Assembly (NCBI GenBank): GCA_013054445.1
Contig: JAAMPI010001287.1
Span: forward strand, 1 to 16,498
DNA length: 16,498 bases
Direction of reading: 5' to 3'
DNA from: Cudoniella acicularis
Taxonomy: Eukaryota > Ascomycota > Leotiomycetes > Helotiales > Helotiaceae
The notes beneath the pieces were generated by a model that was not told the DNA's origin, made no database searches, and was given only the letters and a program-made list of their open reading frames with translations. This document shows, one piece after another, positions 1 to 11,478 of this stretch. Position 1 is the first letter of the stretch. Each line of letters starts with the position of its first letter. The position numbers were made by a program, and so were the translations under genes.

Positions 1-135
1 AGGAGTGGGGGTGGTTTGGGTGGGGGAAGAGTAGTGGGTGAGAATGAGGATGGAGTGTTAGGCAGACAGTTTGTGAGTGAGCAGGCGGTGAGGATTGTGT
101 TGAATGGGTTTAAGGCTTTTGAGGAGAGTGGTTGA
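1..135 (+). CDS. 3' end of an unidentified gene (partial)
   Basis: Frame 1 is open from the window edge for 44 codons and ends at TGA 133-135. The predicted tail is glycine-rich at first (residues 3-9 are mostly Gly), followed by a mixed helix-like end, VLNGFKAFEESG. I do not recognise the family. It would be convergent with the TDA3-like gene, with about 150 bp between the two stop codons, an ordinary arrangement in fungi. Because only a short piece is visible and the DNA is strongly G-biased, which lowers the chance of stops, the frame could be open by chance. No domain can be assigned. Confidence 0.35.
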   Translation, partial: RSGGGLGGGRVVGENEDGVLGRQFVSEQAVRIVLNGFKAFEESG

Positions 136-288
136 GGTAGAGAGAGGTGGGGAAGAGGAGAAATTAGATTGCGAGAACAAACACTGCGGTATTGTGACTA
201 GACTTTAGAAGGAGAATACAAATAGGCTGAGGGGAATTTAAACGTCAAAACGAATTTCTTGCGTGTATTTTCTATATATGACCCATCT

Positions 289-1645
289 CTAAACAACAAG
301 TTGAGGATCTAAACCAGCAATATCTGCACTCCTCGCCTCTCCATCAAAAATAATCTCACTAATAAGCTTTCCCGTCGCAGGAGCATTATGAATCCCCCAA
401 CAACTATGTCCCGTCGCCATCAAGAGCCCCGGAATTCCCGTTTTTCCAATCAACGGGCCACCTGAACCACCCACATCGACGGTGGGCAAATAACATGCTC
501 TTCGACTTGTCACAACTCCTTCTCGTAAATCGTCCGAGATTCCCCCAATGGCGTCCACGATATCCTGACATTTCTCCTTGGAAACTTCAACTTCGTCGGT
601 GTTTGCTGGGAGCGGCATTTCGTTGTCTCCTGTGCCGCAGACGTAGACTTCGTTGTTGGGTCGAGAATAGATTTCGGGACTCATGATCTTTGTTGTTTCC
701 AATGGCGTTCCTGAGAGTTCTTCGTCTGTTGCTGTGAGTGGGACTGTTATTTCTGTGAATAAACAATAGGCTGAAACGGGTTTGGGTGGTCGAATCGTTA
801 TGCTGTGGGCTCGTAATGCTGCTATGGGCGCTGGTGGGTATAGAACTGGTGTCCAGGGTCCGGCGGCGAGAACGATGATATCGGCGGGTATTGTTTGGGA
901 TTCAAATGTTCCTTTGTCGGTGTAGGTCACGGACTCAACTCTTTTCTGGCCAAACACGTATGGTTCTCCTTCTTCGGACTTATCGGGAAATCCATAGTTG
1001 ATTTTGTCAACTGAGCCAAGTATCACTTTGGCACTACCCTCTTCCGCAAGTCTTGCCATAGCGGTGGTGAAATGAAACGGCTGTACCTGGGCCGTTGCGC
1101 TAGAAGTGGAAATATCCTCGTAAGTTTCCACACATTTCGAATTGAACCAGTCCAAGTCCTCCGGTAATTCCGACTCCGGTAAGTTCCTCGAGTCATTTTG
1201 CTGATATTTCTGTTTTCCTAAAGGGATCCAGGATCGTAGCTGAGCCCAAGTCGAACTTGGCAAAGCTGGTAAGTTCCGGTCCCTCGCAATGAGTTTTCCA
1301 CAGTGAATTCGTCGGTAACCCCACAACTCTTCACCGTTGTGCTCTTCGGCCAGTTCACTGTGGAGATCAAAGCTTAAGGGGACGATACTGGTGGGATAAG
1401 CCCATTGAGCGAGTAATCCGCCTGCTTTTCCAGATGCGCCGCCTCCAATTCGGGTGGCTTCAAGGAGGGTTATAGAGTGGACTGATGGGTCATAGGAGGG
1501 GTGTCGTGTGAGATAGTATGCGGTTGTGCAGCCCACGATGCCTCCGCCTGAATTTCAATGTTAGGACAGCACTGGATATAGAAATGAAAATAAGATGTCG
1601 TATATTCTTACCCACAACCACGATATTCAATTTGTTTTCTACCAT
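289..1645 (-). CDS. FAD-dependent oxidoreductase, DAO fold, TDA3-like
   Basis: Two exons: 1645-1612 and 1547-289 (stop 291-289), giving 430 aa. The 64-nt intron 1611-1548 has a GTAAG donor and CAG acceptor. Splicing joins MVENKLNIVVVG to GGIVG, creating the dinucleotide-binding glycine motif VVVGGGIVG (residues 9-17) that neither exon has alone; this fixes the start and the intron. Residues about 43-52 (GGGASGKAGG) are the second FAD-contacting glycine stretch of D-amino-acid-oxidase-like flavoproteins, and the C-terminal GPLIGKTGIPGLLMATGH segment is the typical FAD-domain closing motif. Overall pattern and length match the yeast Tda3 family, putative FAD oxidoreductases whose substrate is not established as far as I know. 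No signal peptide or membrane segment is visible. The frame stays open upstream to an ATG at 1912, but the Rossmann fold is expected at the N-terminus, so 1645 is preferred. Confidence 0.88.
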
Positions 1646-2354
1646 CGTTCGTGACTGATCCCCCCACTTAATAAGACTAGGATGCAGTGTGTGCAGCCGT
1701 TTCAAACCCCTTTTAAGATCGGAAGATGTGAGACACGCCAACTGTTCACAGACCCTCTTCAGGCGGATCTTTGAGCGCACAATTTGAGCTTTCACGCAAG
1801 CACGCACTACTTGAGTGTCGATGAGGGTATCCGGGTATGAAAGGTGGGAGATGCCATCTTTGTAAAATGAAATAGGATATGGTTGGAGATGTTGAAAATG
1901 AAGATGCGGCATGATGAGAAGAGGTTCGCGCTAGTCATGCAAGAATCATCAGATCTTGACAAGCGAGCCGTCTCAAGGGGAATGAATTTCCATCCATCAG
2001 GTGACTGCGGCCTTTGACTCAGAGGTGACCTGGCCAATCAGATGCTTCGGGTTTCTGATGATATATTTAGATAAAGGATGTTATTTTTAGTGAATTTTCA
2101 AATATAAAGTGAATTTGTAGATATAAAAGGAATGATTAAATATTAAATGAATTTCTGAAAGGGGAAAATGGGAATTATTCTAGAAATTCCTGTTACAGGC
2201 TCACTGAACCCCTGAACGAGGAAGTCCTTGAATTCACCTACATTTGGAACCAGGATAAAGAAAAATATAACTTCGAGCCGAAACTAATTATTTCCAGATC
2301 CTGAAATAGAAAAGTTTCATTTCAAAAAGAATTTTCTCAGGATATGTACCGTAA
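1646..2354. other. Intergenic: upstream of TDA3-like gene, 3' flank of VAO gene
   Basis: About 700 bp between two minus-strand genes. The part next to 1645 should hold the promoter and 5' UTR of the TDA3-like gene; it is moderately GC-rich and open in the gene's own frame back to 1912. From about 2050 to 2350 the sequence becomes AT-rich and should include the 3' UTR of the VAO-type gene. I see no RNA gene, repeat or further coding gene here; short open stretches overlap each other and have no recognisable features. Confidence 0.5.
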
Positions 2355-4304
<1,950 letters not shown>

Positions 4305-4778
4305 TGGCACTGTATCCAGAAAACTCACAAATTCAGGAAGAGAAAGTTCCAAGTGTCCATGTGCAAATTTCAAAGAAGTGGTGAATGTCAACAATCACAA
4401 GCGACTCACTTGAAAATTAAACGATTCGTCATATCCCTTTTATTACGTATTGATGACAAAGATGGAGATCAAGGGTAGTTTCCTTTTGGGCACAAGAAAG
4501 GTTTCTTTGGTAAGTTTTGGTTGGGTGGGATAAATCCTCGACTTGGATGTGGGAATGTGGGGCCGAAAAGGGGGATTGACTGCGGGGTAAAGTGCCACTT
4601 CGCAGTTGTCACTGATCGAATGATACCACGGCATTCGAGGCACCTTGCATGCCGTGTATTGAAATTTATTTGAAGTAAAGCAATTTAGATTCTCGTAGAC
4701 ATTTTATTTTTTGATGTCTTTGAATATTTATACTTTGACCCATCCGTCATCTATTATTGATTGTGACTTTTCAAAGTC
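4305..4778. promoter_or_regulatory. Divergent promoter between VAO-type oxidase and FAD monooxygenase
   Basis: A 474-bp spacer separates the two start codons, which point away from each other, so both core promoters must lie here. An inverted repeat (listed separately) sits at 4627-4656, nearer the monooxygenase. A TATA-like TATTTATA is seen at about 4725-4732, some 50 bp before the monooxygenase ATG. Short open frames in this stretch do not resemble proteins. A shared regulatory region for two aromatic-oxidising flavoenzymes is an inference from orientation and predicted chemistry. Confidence 0.5.
4627..4656. promoter_or_regulatory. Inverted repeat, candidate operator
   Basis: CACGGCAT (4627-4634) and its exact reverse complement ATGCCGTG (4649-4656) are separated by 14 bp. 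Each arm holds a CGG/CCG triplet, the half-site type used by fungal Zn2Cys6 transcription factors, facing each other with 20 bp between the triplets. The right arm also overlaps the palindrome GCATGC (4647-4652). The position in a divergent promoter is suggestive, but the spacing is longer than in the best-known zinc-cluster sites, and one such repeat in about 470 bp could occur by chance. Confidence 0.35.
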
Positions 4779-6293
4779 ATGGCGGAGCAACTTAAAGGTA
4801 AATAATAAATCTGTGGAGAAATGACTCATACTGAAGCACTCCATAGTAATAATCGTCGGCGCAGGCCTCGGCGGTTGCGCAGCAGCAATGGCAATGCACT
4901 ACCAAGGCTTCTCGGTCCAAATCTTCGAAAAAGTGCATAAATTCTCCCGCCTAGGAGACAGTCTCGGTCTTGGCGAAAACGCCCTGAAACTGTTGCAAAG
5001 ATGGGGCTTACACGATCAATTAATCGCAATTGGAAATAAGAGCGAGTTTATGCAGATTAGGAGGTGGCATGATGGGAAAATCCTCGCGCAGCAGCCGCTG
5101 ATGGATATGGCGGGGTACATTGGTCATAGAGGGGATTATCATGAGGAGTTTTTGAAACGGGTGGCGGAGTTAGGGATTCCGGTGAGGATGGGGTGTAATG
5201 TGAGTTTTTTCTGAATGAAAAGGGGGAAAGGGAAAGGTGTTGATGGGAAATAGGTTGTGGAGTATGATGAGGATAAGCCTTCGGTGAAGCTAAGCAACGG
5301 TGAAGTTCATGCAGCGGATGTAGTCGTTGCAGCTGATGGCAAGTATCTCTCCAATCTAAGAAAGTTATGACTGACAAAAGAAGGCATTAAATCAACAGCA
5401 CGAGAACTGGTTCTAGGCTTTGAAGACAAGCCCAAATCCTCAGGCTATGCCTGTTTCCGCGCCTATTTCAAAGGCGCCTACCTCAAAGAAGACCCCATCT
5501 GCCGCGAATTCATCGAAAAAGAATGCGTAAACATCTGGATCGGAAACGACACACACATCGTTCAAAACACTTTACGAGACGGGGAAGAATTCAACTGGAT
5601 CCTAACACACAAAGACACAGAAGATATTAAAGAATCATGGTTTCAAGCAGGGGATATGAATGAGGTGCGGAAATTGATAAAGGGGTGTGATAGGAGGATT
5701 GTGGCGGCGATTGAGAAGACGGAGGAGTGTCTTGATTGGAAGATTTGTTATAGGGAGCCGATTCCGTCATGGGTTAGTCGGAGCCATAGGGTTGTTTTGC
5801 TGGGGGATTCGTGTCATCCGCATTTGCCGACGAGTGCGCAGGGTGCATCTCAAGCGACAGAGAGCGCGGCGGTTTTGGCGTTGTGTTTGAAGTTGACTGG
5901 GAAGGGGAATGTTCCTTTGGCGGTGAGTACATGAATTCCTTTCCCTCTTCGTTTCGTTGTCTTTGAAGTATGCTGATAGAAGCTAGACGAGAGTTTATGA
6001 GAAGCTTAGATTTGGAAGAGTGAGGCTTTCCCAGTTGAATGGAGAAGATTTGAGGGACCGTTGGCACAATGCCTTGAAAGACTTAGATGACGATGTGGAA
6101 ATAGACCCAGAAGATCTTAAAATTAGAGTGAGAAAATCATTTTCCAGCTTTTTGTTTTCTGCTAACGTTCAATTCCTAGAATCGGTGGCTTTATGCTTTT
6201 GATGCTGAAGCGGATACAATACTGAGATGGGATGAGGTTTCAGCAAAAGTACAGAAGGAACTTGATAGCGGGGAAATTACTCCTTTATTCTAG
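4779..6293 (+). CDS. Class A FAD-dependent monooxygenase, salicylate-hydroxylase type
   Basis: Six exons: 4779-4797, 4847-5199, 5254-5338, 5384-5922, 5987-6127, 6180-6293 (stop TAG), giving 416 aa, a usual length for fungal salicylate-hydroxylase-like enzymes. The first splice creates MAEQLKVIIVGAGLGG, with the FAD motif GxGxxG at G11, G13 and G16. The DG motif is AADGIKS (D152, G153), and the FAD-ribityl GD motif is LLGDSCHPHLPTSAQGASQA (G293, D294). The end NRWLYAFDAE is also typical. Such enzymes use NAD(P)H and O2 to hydroxylate aromatic rings, often with decarboxylation; substrate here is unknown. Introns are 49, 54, 45, 64 and 52 nt. The third, 5339-5383, is a GC-AG intron (GCAAGT donor, ACTGAC branch site); no GT donor restores the frame. 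No membrane segment is evident. Divergent from the VAO-type gene, suggesting a shared aromatic catabolic or biosynthetic role (inference). Confidence 0.92.
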
Positions 6294-6744
6294 GAAGATG
6301 TAATTGAGCAATGCAAATGAATACGCTTAGAACCTAGAAGTAAACGAGAGTCTCACTGCCGAAATCACATAAGTAAAATCCAAATCTGTAAGTGACAGGA
6401 ACGACATGATTAGCAAGTGAGAAAGAAATGAGGTTAGCCTATCGCTAATTCATGAAGATGCTTTTCAAATTCGTCTGATGTTCTTCGCCATTTTTCTAAC
6501 CAGTTTCTTCTTGTATTACCTCTTCATTATCAGCCAATGACGACTCATCCAAGAATTCTTGATTCCTGGGCCAGAGCCAGGAAGCGTTATTGGCCAGTGG
6601 CCACCTCGCAATACAAGTAAAATCTGCAGTCAATCCCTACTAAGCAGAAACACAGCCTCATTTCAGCGACACCTACGATTCCTTTCCCACGACAGCCCTC
6701 CTAAAGATAACGTCAAGAAACAGTACCATCAAGTCATACCTGCT
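6294..6744. other. Intergenic: 3' flank of monooxygenase, 5' flank of interrupted gene
   Basis: About 450 bp. The first part should be the 3' UTR of the monooxygenase. The reading frame of the downstream interrupted gene is open back to an ATG at 6559, but this upstream extension does not look like the family; the expected N-terminus begins at 6745, so this is probably old 5' UTR. No repeat or RNA gene was recognised. Confidence 0.45.
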
Positions 6745-7549
6745 ATGTCTGTTGGCTTTGGATTCTCAGTCGGGGACTTTATCGCAGCCCTCGAGCTCGT
6801 CACAATGGTATTAAACGCTCTACGGGAGAGTGGTGGCGCGTTAGCCGAGTACCAAGCGCTAATTTCTCAACTCTACACACTTGAGTGTGCCCTCATTTAA
6901 GTCAATGAGCTTGAAATAGACGAAGCTCAAAATGCATAGGTGGTTGCGCTGAGGTAGGCGGCTGCGTAGCGTCGGAGGACAATTGACGCATTTAGAGAGA
7001 AGATAATGAAATACCAACCGAGTTTGAGGGCAGGAGGTAGTAGAAGTAAAGTTAAAGATGCGTGGAGGATAGTTCAATGGGCGGTGTGTAAGGATGATAT
7101 TGTGAAGTTCAAGATGGATTTGATGGTATATACTGAGAGTATTGAGTTGTTGATGACGATTCAGATGTAAGCTTAGGGACACCGTTTTGGTGCTGAAAGG
7201 CTGACATTTTTAGGAATGTATTGAGAAAAGAAGCTAAGAAAAATAAGGACAACCATCGATCGATTATGGGAAGAGTTCAGGATTCATATCTTGGGTGTAT
7301 GGGAAGGTTGTCAATTCTACTTGAACACGCATCATCGTAAGGGGCATAGGCAATATTATTGGTAGACATCAACTAATGAGCCTACAGTGGTTTGACACAA
7401 GGAAAACAACTCATTGAGATGACAGGGAAAGTCATTTGAGTACGTATCAATGAGAGCTTTACTGAAATATTAACAGAATTCATAGTCAAACAAATATTTC
7501 TGATTTTGCAAATCGTTTTGGAGATTCAGAACATTGTTACCAGAATACC
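6745..7549 (+). pseudogene. 5' half of an interrupted fungal gene (STAND-type N-terminus, ubiquitin-like family)
   Basis: From ATG 6745 the translation MSVGFGFSVGDFIAALELV matches the start of a widespread fungal family with a STAND-like helical N-terminus, and the same frame continues with family-like sequence (RTIDAFREKIMKYQPSLRAG; DAWRIVQWAVCKDDIVKFK) through four stop codons at 6898, 6937, 6955 and 6967. Introns are still recognisable: 7167-7213 (GCTGAC branch site), 7337-7387 (ACTAAT) and a third starting at 7440. A further TGA stands just before the third donor, where Arg is expected, and the frame cannot be joined cleanly across that intron. The last recognised piece, IQNIVTRIP, ends inside a Pro codon at ATACC (7545-7549), and the continuation is found at 12360. 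Family assignment is from memory of its conserved pattern. The gene is inactive as an intact product. Confidence 0.8.
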
Positions 7550-7622
7550 CCTAGACTCAGGATTAATTTTTTCTTTCGCTGGTTCCGTTTTAGTCTCTGG
7601 ACGTGAGCAGCTGCTGCTTTAG

Positions 7623-7691
7623 CCTGAGCCGAGGGTGAGTCTACCTGAGCAGAGCCTGAGCACAGCCTGAGCATCCTGAGCATGCCCTGAG
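7623..7691 (+). repeat. Left subterminal CCTGAG array
   Basis: Six exact copies of CCTGAG start at 7623, 7644, 7655, 7666, 7675 and 7686. The steps are 21, 11, 11, 9 and 11 bp, close to one or two turns of the helix, so the copies face the same side of the DNA. Most copies continue with C (CCTGAGC). The array lies about 75 bp inside the left junction, where transposase-binding subterminal repeats are usually found in DNA transposons. Confidence 0.75.
7624..7639 (+). repeat. 16-bp repeat, left copy
   Basis: CTGAGCCGAGGGTGAG, identical and in the same orientation to 12263-12278 near the other end of the insertion. It overlaps the first CCTGAG unit. Confidence 0.8.
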
Positions 7692-8245
7692 TTAGCCTGC
7701 ACGCCAATTTGGAGCCCATTTTGGCCTCCTATGTGCCCCGGTTACAGTTTCCTTGCCGATCTTTACCCGGGAATCCGTTTCTGCTCCCTCACAGGGTTTC
7801 TGCCGGAGCTGGTCTTGGATCCCGTCGCCTTCGTAAATGGTGTGGTGTTATCGGAGAGCCTCGCGAAGTGTCTGGCGGCACTGCTGCGCTTCCTCCGCAT
7901 TTTCACGAATCATGGATCCCTACAGCAAATATGTAGAGTCCACACAAGCAGATAGAGAATAGGGCTGTCATGCACATGCACTTCGACTCATCGCTGTGCC
8001 TTGCCAACAATCACGACGCCTGCCTCAATCTTCACCTCGACTACAGCGAAATAATCATCAACTTTATCTCAAACTCTGTCGATTTGAATTTCTAATCACG
8101 GGCCCTGAACAGCACTTGTCGACAATCCTGCTTCAGAGATTGAGAGCGCCCAGTCACAGATGAGGCTGTATGTCTCGGCATGTGACAGCGCAGCCTGCTG
8201 AACAAAGAGAGCATAATTTTTCTCAGGAGTTAAACACTTTAGGCC
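7692..8245 (+). other. Left arm of the insertion and 5' flank of the NLR gene
   Basis: About 550 bp without a gene I can support. Two plus-strand frames are open together over about 7709-7955, but they overlap, have no recognisable motif and are GC-rich, so chance or relic coding is more likely than a gene. The stretch should contain the NLR promoter. The NLR start codon lies in a strong GCCATGG context at its end. A further CTCAGG occurs at 8222. Confidence 0.4.
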
Positions 8246-11200
8246 ATGGATCCGTTGACTGCCTTGTCGGTGGCAGGTACAATCATCCAGTTCGTCGATT
8301 TCGGGAGTAATTTGCTCGAAAACAGCATCCAGCTCTACAATTCCTCTCGAGGCTCGTTAAAGGGCTACGAAGAATTGAAACTCGTCACTGGAGATCTTCA
8401 ATGTGTCATTGCTAAGTTACGAGGGAGCTTCTCTGCTAGGGAAACAGAACCTGTGCCTCCACTGGCCGAAAACGATGACTTCCAGCAGAATCTTGAAAGG
8501 ATTTGTGACGAGGCTGCTAGGATTGCCACCGAGCTGCTCGAGAAATTGAATGGTCTGATGGTCAAGGATGGAGAACATCGGGGATGGAAAAGTCTTAAGG
8601 CTGCCGTGAAAGCCGCATGGTCACACAAGGAGATTCAGTCTTTAGAAAAGCGACTTTTGCTTCTCAAGGAGTCTTTGCATTCAGGTTCAATCCACCTGCT
8701 AGGGTAAGCTTCAGTCATCAGTGGATTTTTTTTACCGAGTGCCAACTGACCGTGAGAAGGCAGAATATTGACGCCGCTTTCATTCTGTCGTCCCGTAGAT
8801 TCGACACCCTTGAGGCGCAGACACAGCAAATACTCGAAGCTATCGGAAACACAAAACAGAGCCTTTCTCATGACCTCTTTGAGTTTCTCACTAAACTTCT
8901 ATGTCGTTCTGAATCCTTGAATCAGGACGAACATCGCAAGACCCGCCAGATGATCGCCGATCTGAGATATGGCAAAACTCCGTCTTCAGGTGTGGATGTG
9001 ATCACTGCTGAGATCGAAATGCTTAGTGTGGGTCATGAAGATGAAAAACTATTGCGACGCACACTTCAAAAGACAGTCCTAGGCCTGTTGCAATACCCCT
9101 ACATGACAGATAGATACGAACAGTTGGTCGAGGCTCATCCGCAAACTTTTGATTGGATATTTTACAGTTCTGGCAAGTGGCAATATCCTTGGACCGACTT
9201 CGGGAAGTGGTTGAAGGAGGGCCAGGGTATATATTGGATGAATGGAAAACCCGCTTCTGGGAAGTCGACATTAATGAAGCACATTTACGACGATAGAAGG
9301 ACAAACGAATACCTACAACAATGGAGTCATAAAGGAAAAGCAAGACCCGTCCCGTGCTGTTTAGTGACGTTCTTCTTTTGGAGCACTGGAACAGCCTTGC
9401 AGAAAAGTCAAGAAGGACTACTTCGTTCTCTGTTGTTCCAAGTCCTTGGTCAATACCCGAATCTCATTCCTCTTGTTTTCCCGGCCAGGTGGGCTCAACT
9501 CTATTCCGGCTCGTTGAGCCTTGGAAATGAAGTTCACCCCCAACCATGGTCCAGCCGGCAACTCCACGATGCATTCGAACGCTTGATTCGCCAAACACAG
9601 TATCCCCTGAACATATGCTTCTGTATCGATGGTTTGGACGAATTCAGTGGAGATACAGAACGGCTTTGCTTGTTCTTCAAGCGAATGGGCAGCATGTCAA
9701 AGACTGCGAAACTCTGCTTATCGAGTCGGCCTTGGGTTGAATTCAAACATAACTTCGAAGACTGCGCAAGTCTGAGGCTGCAGGACCTTACGGCCAACGA
9801 TATCAGCACATATGTCAACGGCAAGCTGCGTGCAAGTACAGCGTTTACACAACTTACAACTCGTGATAAAGACCTTGCCTCGAAGCTTGCAAATGAAATT
9901 GTGGATAGAGCTCAAGGTGTCTTTCTATGGGTGAAAATAGTTGTGGACCTCCTCCTCAAGGGTATCAATAACCGGGATACGATTCCGCAACTATGGACAC
10001 GTCTAGAGTCTATCCCGACAGAGCTTTACTCTTTATACGAATCACTCTTGTCTCAGATTGATCCTATATACTTTGATTGGGCTTCGAAATCGTTTCAAAC
10101 TATGGTAGCTTCAGCACGGCTCTCATGCGATCCATTCAGAAAATCGACCTTCCGAGAAGCCGGGCAAGATCTTTCAGGGGGTGTTGAATCAAGTATCGGA
10201 GTCAGTCCAATAACTTTGATCGAGTTTTCGTTCGCTCTGCAGGAAGATTACTGTTTAGACAGTACGAAGGTCATGTCCACGAGTCAACTACTCTCACAAT
10301 GTGAAGAGACTCTGGTCCCCACCCCTTTACAGCTCGGTGCGCTGGGGATTTTCCCCTCGAAGTCTTTGGACCCCCCTGAAAGACTGAATGAGTTTGTCTG
10401 CTTTTCATTTTCGGGGGGATAATCCGCTGGATGCACAGAACAGCCCCATGACTTCGTGCGTGGACGTGCGACATGGGGGAAGGCCATCAATGACGATTGT
10501 TTCAGAGATCCACAAGTCTGCTGTCGGCTCATGAAAGCCAGTTGCATTTCTCTGAAAGAGTTGGCTGACAAGCTAGGCAACCCAATGGCCAGTGAAGGGC
10601 AGGAAAAAGCTTTTGTTCATAACGCTATGATATATGCTTACTACGCCGATGGACATCCGCCCACGAGGACGATTAGGTCTAAGCTTCTTTCAGGGCTCTG
10701 GAGTATGGAAATTTCGGCTAAGAGATCTACACTGCTTCTTATTCAGAACAAATTGATGAATAAAGCTACGTGTTACTGTCTTTCGGATTTCGTGGAAGAG
10801 ATCCTATCCAAGCAACATCCATTGGTTCGGCAAGCATCAGCAAAAGCATTGCTAAGTCTTCTATGCAGTTCTTCGCGCTTTTCATCGGCGCGATATCCAT
10901 ACCCAACTCGCAGAATTCTTGAATGTTTAATCAAGATAGGAGACTTTGCTCCAAGGTTCGTCTCAGATGTGAAAGACGCGGAAAAGTGGGCAAAATTGCC
11001 AACAGTCAGAGGGGAATTTGAAACCCGCAAGTCCGTTACGGACCCGAATTCGAATCGCACTGTTACAGCTTATGAAGCTTCCCGGTTCATTGAAAGTCAT
11101 CTTTCAATGATTGATTGCTTTTTAAAAGCTGACGCTGATCCAACAGATTCCCTGGCTTATCTGCCGAGAAATTTCGTCCTACCGATGGAGGCCATGCAAG

Positions 11201-11478
11201 AAACAATTGAAAAGTCTGTGCAGGTTTACAGGGACAATTCCTCAAACCCAGAGTCTGTGCATACAGCCATCGTTCTCGACAATATCAAAACAGCTCTCTT
11301 CGACGAGGCTCGTCGTCAGATTGAGGATAATTCTTTCGATAAGAAAAGGAAACGATTTGCTACTCAAAAGAAGGAAGTCATTCTTCTCTCGGACGAGTCG
11401 GAGTCCGACCACGTGATATTCTCGGACGAGAGGCCCATTGATCGAGAGAAAAGGGTCAAAATCAAGAAGGATGATTGA
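8246..11478 (+). CDS. NACHT-type STAND protein (fungal NLR), frame interrupted near codon 707
   Basis: Exons 8246-8703 and 8760-11478; the 56-nt intron has GTAAGC donor, ACTGAC branch site and AAG acceptor. Nominal length is 1058 codons. Residues 1 to about 150, starting MDPLTALSVAGTIIQFVDFG, resemble the HeLo-like N-terminal domain of fungal STAND proteins. The NACHT domain shows Walker A GKPASGKST (315-323), Walker B ICFCIDGLDE (DGLDE 443-447) and the sensor-like SSRPW (474-478). A winged-helix-like region follows. An in-frame TAA lies at 10420-10422, just after a run of six G (10413-10418). The shifted frame there encodes RWMHRTA, and after a run of four C (10444-10447) the main frame resumes with HDFVRG; together these form the conserved HRTxxDF motif, so one missing G and one extra C would explain the break. 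No WD40, ankyrin or TPR repeats are seen; the tail has a basic KKRKR cluster (1014-1018) and an acidic SUMO-interacting-like motif VILLSDESESD (from 1026). It may be functional (sequence error) or a recent pseudogene. Confidence 0.85.
10413..10447 (+). other. Double frameshift site inside the NLR gene
   Basis: Between G6 (10413-10418) and C4 (10444-10447) the conserved motif reads in a different frame from the rest of the gene. Both edges are homopolymers, and the two indels cancel, so the coding frame is the same on both sides. This fits assembly error as well as real mutation. Confidence 0.65.

Noticed and set aside
5057..5377. Minus-strand open frame across the monooxygenase
   Set aside because: It is antisense to exons 2 and 3, crosses two introns, is Pro/Ser/His-rich and shows no domain.
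7623..7691. CRISPR-like array from the regular CCTGAG repeats
   Set aside because: Units are only 6-7 bp with 3-5 bp between them in a eukaryotic genome; this is a short phased repeat, not a CRISPR array.
8617..8760. Upstream extension of the second NLR exon as an independent start
   Set aside because: This stretch is the other frame of exon 1 plus the intron; a good donor, branch site and acceptor join exon 1 to 8760, and family-like sequence exists only in the spliced reading.
10393..10438. A short GT-AG intron that would remove the TAA at 10420
   Set aside because: The donor GTCTGC is poor, and joining to the AG at 10437-10438 puts the downstream sequence in the wrong frame, which soon stops. 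The HRTxxDF motif split over two frames favours indels.
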